Made by a program: the position numbers and the translations under genes. From contig LUJO01000023.1 in NCBI GenBank assembly GCA_001689405.1, positions 1 through 5,625 on the forward strand: a stretch of DNA of 5,625 nt, read 5' to 3'. Under the pieces are notes generated by a model. It was given only the letters and a program-made list of their open reading frames with translations. It did not search any database and was not told where the DNA came from. The stretch comes from Candidatus Homeothermus arabinoxylanisolvens. GTDB taxonomy: Bacteria > Bacteroidota > Bacteroidia > Bacteroidales > Muribaculaceae. Shown in pieces: positions 1 through 5,625 of the stretch; within the stretch, counting starts at the first letter, position 1; every line of letters starts with the position of its first letter.

Positions 1-243
1 ATCAACGCCGGATACATGGTTCTTGAGCCTGCTATTTTCGACTATATCGACGGTGACGACTGCGTGTTTGAGCGTGGACCGCTTGAAAAATTAGTTGAGG
101 AAGGACATCTGATGTCTTACATCCATAAAGGCTTCTGGCAGTGCATGGACAACATTCGCGAAAAGGTGATGCTTGAAAAGCTCCTCGCGGCCAATGCCGC
201 CCCGTGGAAAAAATGGGAGCGTGAAGTCCCCAAAGGTTATTGA
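1..243 (+). CDS. rfbF: Glucose-1-phosphate cytidylyltransferase, C-terminal part (5' truncated by window)
   Basis: The frame is open from base 1 to the TGA at 241-243 and gives the last 80 residues; the start lies upstream of the window. The family joins CTP and alpha-D-glucose-1-phosphate to make CDP-glucose in the cytoplasm, the first step towards CDP-3,6-dideoxyhexoses. Visible family features are the opening I-N-A-G-Y-M-V-L segment (I-N-G-G-F-F-V-L in the Salmonella protein as I remember it), the acidic D-Y-I-D-G-D-D stretch, the G-F-W-Q-x-M-D block (E. coli-type G-F-W-Q-P-M-D) and the A-P-W-K-x-W end motif. The Salmonella enzyme is about 257 residues, so roughly two thirds is missing, including the N-terminal nucleotide-binding loop. 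The tail runs about seven residues past the usual end. The first in-frame ATG seen here (base 16) is an internal Met, not the start. rfbH follows after 19 A-rich bases, consistent with one operon. Confidence 0.93.
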   Translation: MNAGYMVLEPAIFDYIDGDDCVFERGPLEKLVEEGHLMSYIHKGFWQCMDNIREKVMLEKLLAANAAPWKKWEREVPKGY

Positions 244-262
244 AGCAAAATAAAAACATGAT

Positions 263-1609
263 ATGAGCAAAAAGGAAGAACTTAAGAAGCAGATACTTGA
301 GCTTACAAAAGAATATTACAAGGAGACCCACGGACAGAAAAAGGAGTTCGTGCCCGGCGAGACCTTTGTGAACTACGGCGGCAGATACTTCAACGATGCC
401 GAGATGGTCAATCTCGTTGACTCTTCGCTTGACTTCTGGCTGACGGCCGGACCGTGGGCGCAGAAGTTCGAGAAAGAGTTTGCCCGTTGGCTTGGCGTGC
501 GTTACTGTTCGCTGACAAATTCGGGCTCCTCGGCTAACCTGCTTGCTTTCTCAGCATTGACTTCACCTAAGCTCGGCGACCGCCAGATAAAGCGAGGCGA
601 CGAGGTGATTACCGTAGCTTGCGGATTCCCAACGACAGTGACACCCTGCATCCAGTATGGTGCAGTCCCGGTTTTCGTCGATGTCACCGTGCCTGAATAC
701 AACATAGACGTTACTAAACTTGAAGAGGCTCTTTCGCCCAAGACCAAGGCTGTAATGATTGCCCATTCGCTCGGCAATCCATTTGACCTCAAAGCCGTCA
801 AGGACTTCTGCGACAGGCACAACCTATGGCTCGTGGAGGACAACTGCGACGCGCTCGGCTCGACCTACGAGATTGCCGGCGAAATCCGCAAGACCGGCAC
901 GATAGGCGACCTCGGCACAAGCTCGTTCTATCCTCCACATCATATGACAATGGGCGAAGGGGGCGCGGTATACACCAACAATCCGTTGCTTCACAGGATT
1001 GTCAACTCCTTCCGCGACTGGGGGCGTGACTGTTGGTGCATGGGCGGCGTGGACAATACCTGCGGATGCCGCTTCACCAAGCAGTTCGGACAGCTTCCGG
1101 TGGGCTACGACCATAAATATGTCTACTCGCACTTCGGCTACAACCTGAAAGTCACCGACATGCAGGCTGCCATCGGCTGCGCGCAGCTTGAAAAGCTTGA
1201 TGACATAGTGGAGCGCCGCCGCCATAACTTCAAGGTGCTCCGTGAAGGTCTTGAGGGTACACCGTGGCTTATTCTACCGGAACCGCAGCGGCACAGCAAC
1301 CCCTCGTGGTTCGGGTTCCTGATTTCAGTAGAGCCTGACGCGCCGTTTACCCGCAACGACCTGTCGAAATACCTTGAAGCCCACAAAATCCAGACCCGCA
1401 ACCTCTTTGCCGGCAACCTGCTGAAGCATCCGGCATTCGACCAAATGCGCGAGTCGGGCAGCGGCTACCGTGTTGTCGGAGACCTTTGCGGCACCGATTT
1501 CATCATGAACAATACGCTCTGGATTGGGGTGTATCCCGGCATGACCGACGAAATGCTCCGGTATATGATTGACACGGTCAAGGAATTTGTAGCACAATAC
1601 TCTAAATAA
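263..1609 (+). CDS. rfbH: CDP-4-keto-6-deoxy-D-glucose 3-dehydrase (E1), PMP and [2Fe-2S] dependent
   Basis: This 448-residue protein (family about 437) removes the C-3 hydroxyl of CDP-4-keto-6-deoxyglucose, working with an NADH-dependent iron-sulfur reductase (RfbI/DdhD, E3). It has the aminotransferase fold, but the PLP-anchoring lysine is replaced by His: S-F-Y-P-P-H-H at 221-227, with H226 aligning to the lysine of sugar aminotransferases. This marks a dehydrase that uses PMP rather than a transaminase. D193 in E-D-N-C is the pyridine-contacting Asp. The iron-sulfur ligands fit C195, C257, C259 and C267 (C-X61-C-X-C-X7-C); the Salmonella protein, as I recall it, has X57, and the difference is a four-residue insertion near 203-210. 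Further family blocks are N-S-G-S-S-A-N (86-92) and W-F-G-F (349-352). The start at 263 follows A-rich sequence without a Shine-Dalgarno motif; an ATG at 258 stops after two codons. rfbG begins 3 bases after the stop. Confidence 0.96.
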   Translation: MSKKEELKKQILELTKEYYKETHGQKKEFVPGETFVNYGGRYFNDAEMVNLVDSSLDFWLTAGPWAQKFEKEFARWLGVRYCSLTNSGSSANLLAFSALTSPKLGDRQIKRGDEVITVACGFPTTVTPCIQYGAVPVFVDVTVPEYNIDVTKLEEALSPKTKAVMIAHSLGNPFDLKAVKDFCDRHNLWLVEDNCDALGSTYEIAGEIRKTGTIGDLGTSSFYPPHHMTMGEGGAVYTNNPLLHRIVNSFRDWGRDCWCMGGVDNTCGCRFTKQFGQLPVGYDHKYVYSHFGYNLKVTDMQAAIGCAQLEKLDDIVERRRHNFKVLREGLEGTPWLILPEPQRHSNPSWFGFLISVEPDAPFTRNDLSKYLEAHKIQTRNLFAGNLLKHPAFDQMRESGSGYRVVGDLCGTDFIMNNTLWIGVYPGMTDEMLRYMIDTVKEFVAQYSK

Positions 1610-1612
1610 GTT

Positions 1613-2692
1613 ATGGACATTGACATATTTGACGGTTTCTTCCACGGCAAGCGAGTGCTTGTGACCGGTCACACCGGCTTCAAGGGCTCATGGCTCTCGA
1701 TATGGCTTCATGAGCTTGGCGCCGAAGTGGTCGGAGTTGGGCTTGACCCGGCTACTGAGCGTGACAATTTCGTGCTTTCAGGCATCGGAGGCAAGATAAA
1801 AGCCGACATACGCGCCGACATCCGTGACGGTGAAAAGATGAAGGAAATCTTTACCGAATACCGTCCCGAAATAGTGTTTCACCTTGCAGCGCAGCCGCTT
1901 GTGAGGCTCAGCTATGAAATACCGGTCGACACCTACGCCACCAACGTGATGGGCACAATCAACGTCATGGAGGCTATACGCGCCACCGACAGCGTGAAAG
2001 TGGGCGTAATGATCACCACCGACAAATGCTACGAGAACAAGGAGCAGATATGGGGCTACCGTGAAAACGAGCCTATGGGCGGCTACGACCCGTATTCGTC
2101 ATCAAAAGGGGCCGCCGAGATAGCCATTGCGTCATGGAGGCGCAGCTTCTTCAATCCTGACCGCTATGCCGAGCATGGAAAGTCGATAGCCAGTGTCCGC
2201 GCCGGCAACGTGATAGGTGGCGGCGACTGGGCGCTTGACCGCATAATCCCCGACTGCATCCGCGCCCTTGAAGCGGGCAAGCCGATTGACATAAGAAGTC
2301 CGAAGGCTATACGCCCGTGGCAGCATGTGCTTGAGCCGCTGTCGGGGTATATGCTGCTCGCCAAACGGATGTGGGAATCGCCCACGGAATACTGCGAGGG
2401 CTGGAACTTCGGTCCCCGTGCCGAGTCCATATCCACTGTATGGGAGGTTGCCTCGCGGGTTGTCGACAACTACGGACGCGGCTTACTCCGAGACCTCTCC
2501 GACCCCAATGCGCTGCATGAGGCTAAACTGCTCATGCTTGACATCAGCAAGGCAAAATTCCGCCTCGGCTGGGAACCCCGCATGGACATTGACCGGACTG
2601 TGGCACTCACTGTCGACTGGTACCGCCGCTACACCGCCGAGCCTGTCTACACCCTCTGCACCTCCCAAATCCAAGAATACCTTACGAAATGA
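1613..2692 (+). CDS. rfbG: CDP-glucose 4,6-dehydratase
   Basis: This 359-residue extended short-chain dehydrogenase has the same length as Salmonella RfbG as I remember it. It oxidises C-4 of CDP-glucose, eliminates water across C-5/C-6 and reduces C-6, giving CDP-4-keto-6-deoxy-D-glucose, the substrate of RfbH. The NAD-binding loop is G-H-T-G-F-K-G (19-25), followed by S-W-L-S at 26-29. H-L-A-A-Q-P-L-V-R (90-98) and the catalytic T-T-D-K-C-Y segment (135-140) are present, as is the Y-x-x-x-K pair (Y161, K165) inside G-G-Y-D-P-Y-S-S-S-K. R-A-G-N-V-I-G-G-G-D-W (196-206) and R-P-W-Q-H-V-L-E-P (234-242) are diagnostic of the CDP-glucose enzyme rather than dTDP-glucose dehydratase. The gene sits 3 bases after rfbH, and its TGA overlaps the next start as ATGA (2689-2692), which suggests translational coupling. 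Base composition is GC-rich, like rfbH. Confidence 0.96.
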   Translation: MDIDIFDGFFHGKRVLVTGHTGFKGSWLSIWLHELGAEVVGVGLDPATERDNFVLSGIGGKIKADIRADIRDGEKMKEIFTEYRPEIVFHLAAQPLVRLSYEIPVDTYATNVMGTINVMEAIRATDSVKVGVMITTDKCYENKEQIWGYRENEPMGGYDPYSSSKGAAEIAIASWRRSFFNPDRYAEHGKSIASVRAGNVIGGGDWALDRIIPDCIRALEAGKPIDIRSPKAIRPWQHVLEPLSGYMLLAKRMWESPTEYCEGWNFGPRAESISTVWEVASRVVDNYGRGLLRDLSDPNALHEAKLLMLDISKAKFRLGWEPRMDIDRTVALTVDWYRRYTAEPVYTLCTSQIQEYLTK

Positions 2693-3573
2693 AAAAAGAG
2701 ACCATTCTTATAACCGGAGCCGGACCCAATGGCGTTACTGGGAACCGCATAAAAGAACGGTTCATTCAGGATTTCGACATCCTTAGCCCAAGCAGCTCGG
2801 AACTTGACCTGACCGATACTGAGGCTGTAACCAAATATTTTAACGATCATAAGATAGATTTCGTCATTCACTGCGCTGTCATATATCCCAATGAATACAA
2901 GGACGGGTTCTTTGACAATATAAGAATGTATTTCAATTTAGCTCGACATAACACGAGATTTTCCAAGATGTTCTATTTTGGGAGCGGGGCAGAATATGAT
3001 AAATCTCGTGATATTGTCAACATTCCCGAGCACGAAATAGGTAAAAATATTCCTAAAGACCCGTATGGTCTATGCAAATTCATTATGCAGGAACATGCCG
3101 ATAAAAGCGACAATATTTATAATATACGTCTTTTCGGCACAATTAATCCGAACGAGCGGTATACTAAAAATGTAATTAGCAACCTTTGCATTAAGGCTGC
3201 TAAAAGAATACCGATGACTTTAAGGAAAAATTGTAGATTTTCCTTTACGGATATTGATGATGTAGCAGAATTCATAAATTATGGGATTACAAAAGACCTC
3301 AAATATCATAATTATAATTTCCTTCCAGAGAATAATTACCTTTTGAGCGAGATTGCAGAAAGAATCTGTGAGATTGCCGGAATAGAACCAGATATCTCAT
3401 TCTCGGAAGAAGGTCTTAATCGCGAATATACTGGTTCTGCCCAAAGAATAATCTCTGAGTTTAATCAGTTCACGTCCTTGACCAAATCACTGGCAAAGGT
3501 TTATAACAGAATGGAAAAAATATCATCGGAGGTCGATATCCGTGAAATAGACGGAAGATGGAGAAGAAAATAG
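2689..3573 (+). CDS. NAD(P)-dependent epimerase/dehydratase-like SDR, probable nucleotide-sugar ketoreductase
   Basis: This 294-residue protein has the extended short-chain dehydrogenase layout. The N-terminal beta strand I-L-I-T-G (6-10) leads into a glycine loop that fits GxxGxxG as G12, G15, G18, but the local sequence A-G-P-N-G-V-T-G is unlike the usual A-S-G-F-I-G. D-L-T-D (40-43), a Ser in F-G-S-G-A-E-Y (S99) and the catalytic pair Y126/K130 in D-P-Y-G-L-C-K complete the active site. R-L-F-G (147-150) and F-T-D-I-D-D-V (186-192) match substrate-domain positions of the family. The length is close to CDP-abequose synthase (RfbJ, about 299), so C-4 reduction of CDP-4-keto-3,6-dideoxyglucose is one possible role. 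Lying directly before a transketolase pair, it could instead reduce the ketone of a branched product, as YerF does after YerE. The substrate cannot be settled from sequence. The start overlaps the rfbG stop by 4 bases. GC content falls from about 52% to 30-38% roughly 130 bases into the gene. Confidence 0.87.
   Translation: MKKETILITGAGPNGVTGNRIKERFIQDFDILSPSSSELDLTDTEAVTKYFNDHKIDFVIHCAVIYPNEYKDGFFDNIRMYFNLARHNTRFSKMFYFGSGAEYDKSRDIVNIPEHEIGKNIPKDPYGLCKFIMQEHADKSDNIYNIRLFGTINPNERYTKNVISNLCIKAAKRIPMTLRKNCRFSFTDIDDVAEFINYGITKDLKYHNYNFLPENNYLLSEIAERICEIAGIEPDISFSEEGLNREYTGSAQRIISEFNQFTSLTKSLAKVYNRMEKISSEVDIREIDGRWRRK
2690..2830. other. Base-composition boundary inside the cluster
   Basis: Counting GC by 60-base lines gives 53% (2701-2760), 52% (2761-2820), 38% (2821-2880) and 30% (2881-2940). 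The drop lies about 130 bases inside the short-chain dehydrogenase gene, not at the gene boundary, and low GC continues through the transketolase pair. It looks like the seam between two segments of different origin; no repeat or mobile element is visible at it. Confidence 0.5.
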
Positions 3574-3576
3574 ACT

Positions 3577-4374
3577 ATGAAAACTGAATTATTTGCAAAA
3601 CAAATACGACGTAAGTCATTGGAAATGGTGTATCATGCAAATGCCTCGCATGTAGCCGGCGCACTCTCTATTGCCGATGTGCTTGCCGTACTCTATAATT
3701 CTGTAATGAATATAGACCCCAATAACCCATTAATGGAGGAAAGGGATTATCTGATTTATTCAAAAGGACATACGTGTGTTGCTTTATATGCAGCGTTGGC
3801 ATTGAAAGGCTTCTACCCGATGTCTGATTTAGACACGTATGGTAAGAATGGATCTCCATTTATCTCCCATGTTTCATCAAAGATTCCCGGAGTTGAATTC
3901 AGTACAGGCTCTCTCGGTCACGGATTGCCGCTGGCATGTGGACTTGCGTTGGCTTTTAAAAGACAACAAAAAAAGAACAAGGTATATTGTATTGTAGGAG
4001 ATGGAGAAATGGATGAAGGATCTAACTGGGAAGCGATGCTTTTCGCTTGTCAGAACAAACTTGATAATCTTTGTCTGATTGTTGATGTCAATAAAATCCA
4101 AGCAATGGGAAAGACTGCTGACATACTTGATTTGGAGAATCTCTCTGCAAAGTTCGAGGCATTTGGATGGAGATACAAACGCATCGATGGACATGATCTT
4201 GTAGAAATCGAAAAATCGTTTTCATTATTTTCGAACTCTTCAGGGAAACCGTTCGCAGTTATATGTGATACCATAAAAGGAAAAGGAGTATCATTTATGG
4301 AAGGAGAATTAAGATTCCATTATGCACCACCTACAGACATACAATTGCAGGAAGCTCTCAATGAATTGAATTAG
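3577..4374 (+). CDS. Transketolase-like, N-terminal (ThDP diphosphate-binding) subunit
   Basis: This 265-residue protein equals the N-terminal domain of transketolase as a separate polypeptide; the partner is the next gene. The ThDP/Mg motif is G-D-G at 141-143, then E-M-D-E-G, closing with N172 in V-D-V-N-K-I-Q. S-K-G-H (62-65), T-G-S-L-G-H-G (110-116) and D-T-I-K-G-K-G-V-S-F-M-E (231-242) are standard transketolase blocks. By eye against remembered yeast transketolase, the active-site histidines H30, H69, H103 and H263 correspond to H25, H65, H98 and H248, so all four appear kept, although the usual G-H-P-G around the first reads S-H-V-A-G. The active site would form only with the second subunit. 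Such an enzyme moves a two-carbon ketol unit from a ketose donor to an acceptor aldehyde. Its position in a dideoxysugar operon suggests a nucleotide-sugar acceptor rather than the pentose phosphate pathway. The start is 3 bases after the previous stop. Confidence 0.92.
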   Translation: MKTELFAKQIRRKSLEMVYHANASHVAGALSIADVLAVLYNSVMNIDPNNPLMEERDYLIYSKGHTCVALYAALALKGFYPMSDLDTYGKNGSPFISHVSSKIPGVEFSTGSLGHGLPLACGLALAFKRQQKKNKVYCIVGDGEMDEGSNWEAMLFACQNKLDNLCLIVDVNKIQAMGKTADILDLENLSAKFEAFGWRYKRIDGHDLVEIEKSFSLFSNSSGKPFAVICDTIKGKGVSFMEGELRFHYAPPTDIQLQEALNELN

Positions 4375-4376
4375 TT

Positions 4377-5291
4377 ATGAGGACAGCTTTTATTAATCAG
4401 CTTGTTAAGGAAGCTGAGAAAAACGAAAAGATTTTCCTGATTGTTGGAGATCTCGGTTACAATGTTGTTGAAGTCTTTGAGAAGAAATTCCCTGAAAGAT
4501 TTCTTAATGCTGGAATAGCAGAACAAAACATGATTGGAGTAGCTTCCGGACTCGCAATGCAGGGGTATATAGTATATGTTTATTCAATAGGCAATTTCCC
4601 TACACTACGGTGTATTGAGCAAATTAGAAATGATGTTGCATATCATAACCTGAACGTACGCATAGTATCAGTAGGGGCAGGATACGCTTATGGGTCTCTT
4701 GGAGCATCCCACCATGCTACTGAAGACATTGGAGTAATGCGTACTATTCCAAACATGGTAGTATGTTCTCCTTGCGATCCTATTGAAACAAAGAAAATTA
4801 CCAATCTTTCTACTGTTCATGAAGGTCCTATGTATATACGTCTTGGGAAAGCTGGCGAGAAAGAGGTGCATGTTGACCAATATTCAAAAATCAACCGATT
4901 GGCTCCCTTGCATATCGGAAAGATTATCCCTATTATTGAGAATAATGGGCGTATTGCCGTCTTCGCTACAGGCTCGATTGTATACTCTTTGCAACGTGCC
5001 ATTATCGATTCGAATCTTTCGTACGGCCTTTATAGTTTCCCTTTCATAAAACCTATTAACATCGAGGAACTCAAGGATATCGTAAGCAATTACGACGATA
5101 TAATTTGTTTTGAAGAACATCAGAAAAGCGCCGGTTTTGGGTCTGCAATAGTTGAACAGGTAAATGATTTGTATGCGAAGGGTGCGATTAACAGTTATCC
5201 AAAAATAATTAGAAAGGCGATTAATGACGAATTTATATACGAGGTCGGCGACCAAACTTCATTACGCAAGAAAGAACAACTGTCATTATGA
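4377..5291 (+). CDS. Transketolase-like, C-terminal (pyrimidine-binding) subunit
   Basis: This 304-residue protein contains the pyrimidine-binding and C-terminal domains of transketolase. The ThDP-activating glutamate is E49 in A-G-I-A-E-Q-N, preceded by V-G-D-L-G (23-27). The block H-H-A-T-E-D-I-G-V-M-R (112-122) aligns with H-Q-P-V-E-Q in ordinary transketolase, keeping the His that contacts the donor C-1 hydroxyl (H112). R2 and R156 (Y-I-R-L-G-K-A-G) may be the phosphate-binding arginines. The positions of yeast H469 and D477, which touch the distal part of the sugar substrate, read G100 and L108 here, within G-A-G-Y-A-Y-G-S-L-G. The C-terminal domain carries A-T-G-S (197-200) and C-F-E-E-H (244-248). 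The start lies 2 bases after the partner's stop, so the two are almost certainly made together and assembled as a heterotetramer. The stop overlaps a downstream ATG as ATGA at 5288. AT-rich like its partner. Confidence 0.92.
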   Translation: MRTAFINQLVKEAEKNEKIFLIVGDLGYNVVEVFEKKFPERFLNAGIAEQNMIGVASGLAMQGYIVYVYSIGNFPTLRCIEQIRNDVAYHNLNVRIVSVGAGYAYGSLGASHHATEDIGVMRTIPNMVVCSPCDPIETKKITNLSTVHEGPMYIRLGKAGEKEVHVDQYSKINRLAPLHIGKIIPIIENNGRIAVFATGSIVYSLQRAIIDSNLSYGLYSFPFIKPINIEELKDIVSNYDDIICFEEHQKSAGFGSAIVEQVNDLYAKGAINSYPKIIRKAINDEFIYEVGDQTSLRKKEQLSL

Positions 5292-5326
5292 TAGTTGAAA
5301 AAGAAACTGTAAAAAAAGATGTATAA
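5288..5326 (+). other. Possible 12-codon micro-ORF overlapping two genes
   Basis: An ATG that overlaps the TGA of the upstream transketolase gene (ATGA, 5288-5291) opens a 12-codon frame rich in Lys, Glu and Val. It ends with TAA at 5324-5326, just after the flippase ATG at 5319. It could carry ribosomes across the 27-base gap and couple flippase translation to the upstream genes, or it may be chance. No homologue can be judged at this size. Confidence 0.15.
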
Positions 5327-5625
5327 TCTTATTAACAGAGTTAGAAAATTTGTTGTAAAGCTCGGTGTTGACAAGTCGATTGCCTATTCATCCGGCGCGC
5401 GTGTCGTGCAGGCGTTTACCGGAGTGGCTTCAATTTTATTCATTGCCCAGTTCCTCACCAAAACCGAACAGGGCTTTTACTACACATTCGGTAGTATAAT
5501 TGCCATTCAGGTGTTTTTCGAGTTGGGTCTTACAAATATTATAACTCAGTATGTAGCTCATGAAGCATCTCATCTCAATTGGATAGACTCGACACATCTT
5601 GAAGGTGAACAAAAATATCATTCTC
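5319..5625 (+). CDS. Wzx-like polysaccharide flippase, N-terminal part (3' truncated by window)
   Basis: The frame is open from ATG 5319 to the end of the window, giving 102 residues. An in-frame TAA at 5310-5312 rules out an earlier start, and the region before the ATG is A-rich with a run of seven A and no Shine-Dalgarno motif. After a basic N-terminus (R7, R9, K10, K14) come two hydrophobic segments, roughly residues 24-46 and 53-79, with the conserved-looking S-S-G-A-R-V-V-Q-A-F (24-33) and F-F-E-L-G-L-T (66-72). This is the usual start of a MATE/MOP-superfamily lipopolysaccharide flippase of Bacteroidota, an inner-membrane protein that moves lipid-linked repeat units to the periplasm. 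Normal family length is above 400 residues, so most is missing. Its place straight after sugar-nucleotide genes fits an O-antigen or capsule locus. An identification as another multi-spanning polysaccharide transporter cannot be excluded. Codon and GC use rise again here (50% in the line 5401-5460). Confidence 0.8.
   Translation, partial: MYNLINRVRKFVVKLGVDKSIAYSSGARVVQAFTGVASILFIAQFLTKTEQGFYYTFGSIIAIQVFFELGLTNIITQYVAHEASHLNWIDSTHLEGEQKYHS

Noticed and set aside
244..262. A promoter or terminator in the gap between rfbF and rfbH.
   Set aside because: Only 19 A-rich bases are present, with no inverted repeat and no room for the Bacteroidota -33/-7 promoter elements outside rfbF coding sequence; it is better read as an unstructured translation start region.
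824..1225. A 133-codon antisense frame within rfbH.
   Set aside because: It lies wholly opposite strongly conserved rfbH sequence, shows no recognisable domain, and long antisense frames are expected in GC-rich genes.
263..1609. RfbH as a sugar aminotransferase.
   Set aside because: The PLP lysine is replaced by His (S-F-Y-P-P-H-H) and a [2Fe-2S] cysteine set is present, which is the dehydrase signature.
2325..2786. A 153-codon + strand open frame across the rfbG/SDR junction.
   Set aside because: It lies in another frame over two well-supported genes, and its composition (many Pro, Ser, Arg, Cys) is that of a shadow frame in GC-rich coding DNA.
3577..5291. The two transketolase genes could be one full-length gene broken by a stop or frameshift.
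   Set aside because: The first ends with a clean stop after a complete N-terminal domain and the second has its own ATG two bases later at the natural domain junction. Split transketolases with subunits of about 265 and 305 residues are a known family form.
3577..5291. A 1-deoxyxylulose-5-phosphate synthase reading for the ThDP enzyme.
   Set aside because: DXS is normally one chain of about 620 residues. The separate subunits and the S-K-G-H and K-G-K-G-V-S-F-M-E blocks fit split transketolase better, although H-H near residue 112 is also seen in DXS.

Overview
The window is an internal piece of a surface-polysaccharide (O-antigen or capsule) gene cluster. All genes lie on the + strand and are packed as one operon: gaps are 19, 3, -4, 3, 2 and 27 bases. 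Both ends run out of the window inside genes (rfbF at the left, a flippase at the right). No stretch over 300 bases lacks a gene, and I see no RNA gene, insertion sequence, CRISPR array or terminator. Start codons follow A-rich stretches with no Shine-Dalgarno sequence (clearest before 263 and 5319). Together with the character of the proteins, this suggests a Bacteroidota, probably Bacteroidales, chromosome. The taxon is an inference.

Left part (1-2692, GC-rich; one counted 60-base line at 1021-1080 is 63% GC): the CDP-3,6-dideoxyhexose module. It holds the end of rfbF (glucose-1-phosphate cytidylyltransferase), rfbH (the PMP/[2Fe-2S] C-3 dehydrase) and rfbG (CDP-glucose 4,6-dehydratase). 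With a reductase partner for RfbH that is not in the window, these enzymes yield CDP-4-keto-3,6-dideoxy-D-glucose.

Middle part (2689-5291, AT-rich from about 2820; the line 3301-3360 is 28% GC): an extended short-chain dehydrogenase, then a two-gene split transketolase (ThDP-binding subunit 3577-4374, pyrimidine/C-terminal subunit 4377-5291). Right end (5319-5625): the first 102 residues of a Wzx-like polysaccharide flippase.

Best reading of the whole: glucose-1-phosphate is activated with CTP, dehydrated and deoxygenated to a 4-keto-3,6-dideoxy sugar. The transketolase pair may then add a two-carbon glycolaldehyde-derived unit to C-4, and the dehydrogenase may reduce the product. The result would be a CDP-activated 4-C-branched octose, analogous to yersiniose but made with transketolase chemistry instead of the pyruvate-dependent YerE. 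The sugar module is recognised with high confidence; the branched-sugar step is a hypothesis.
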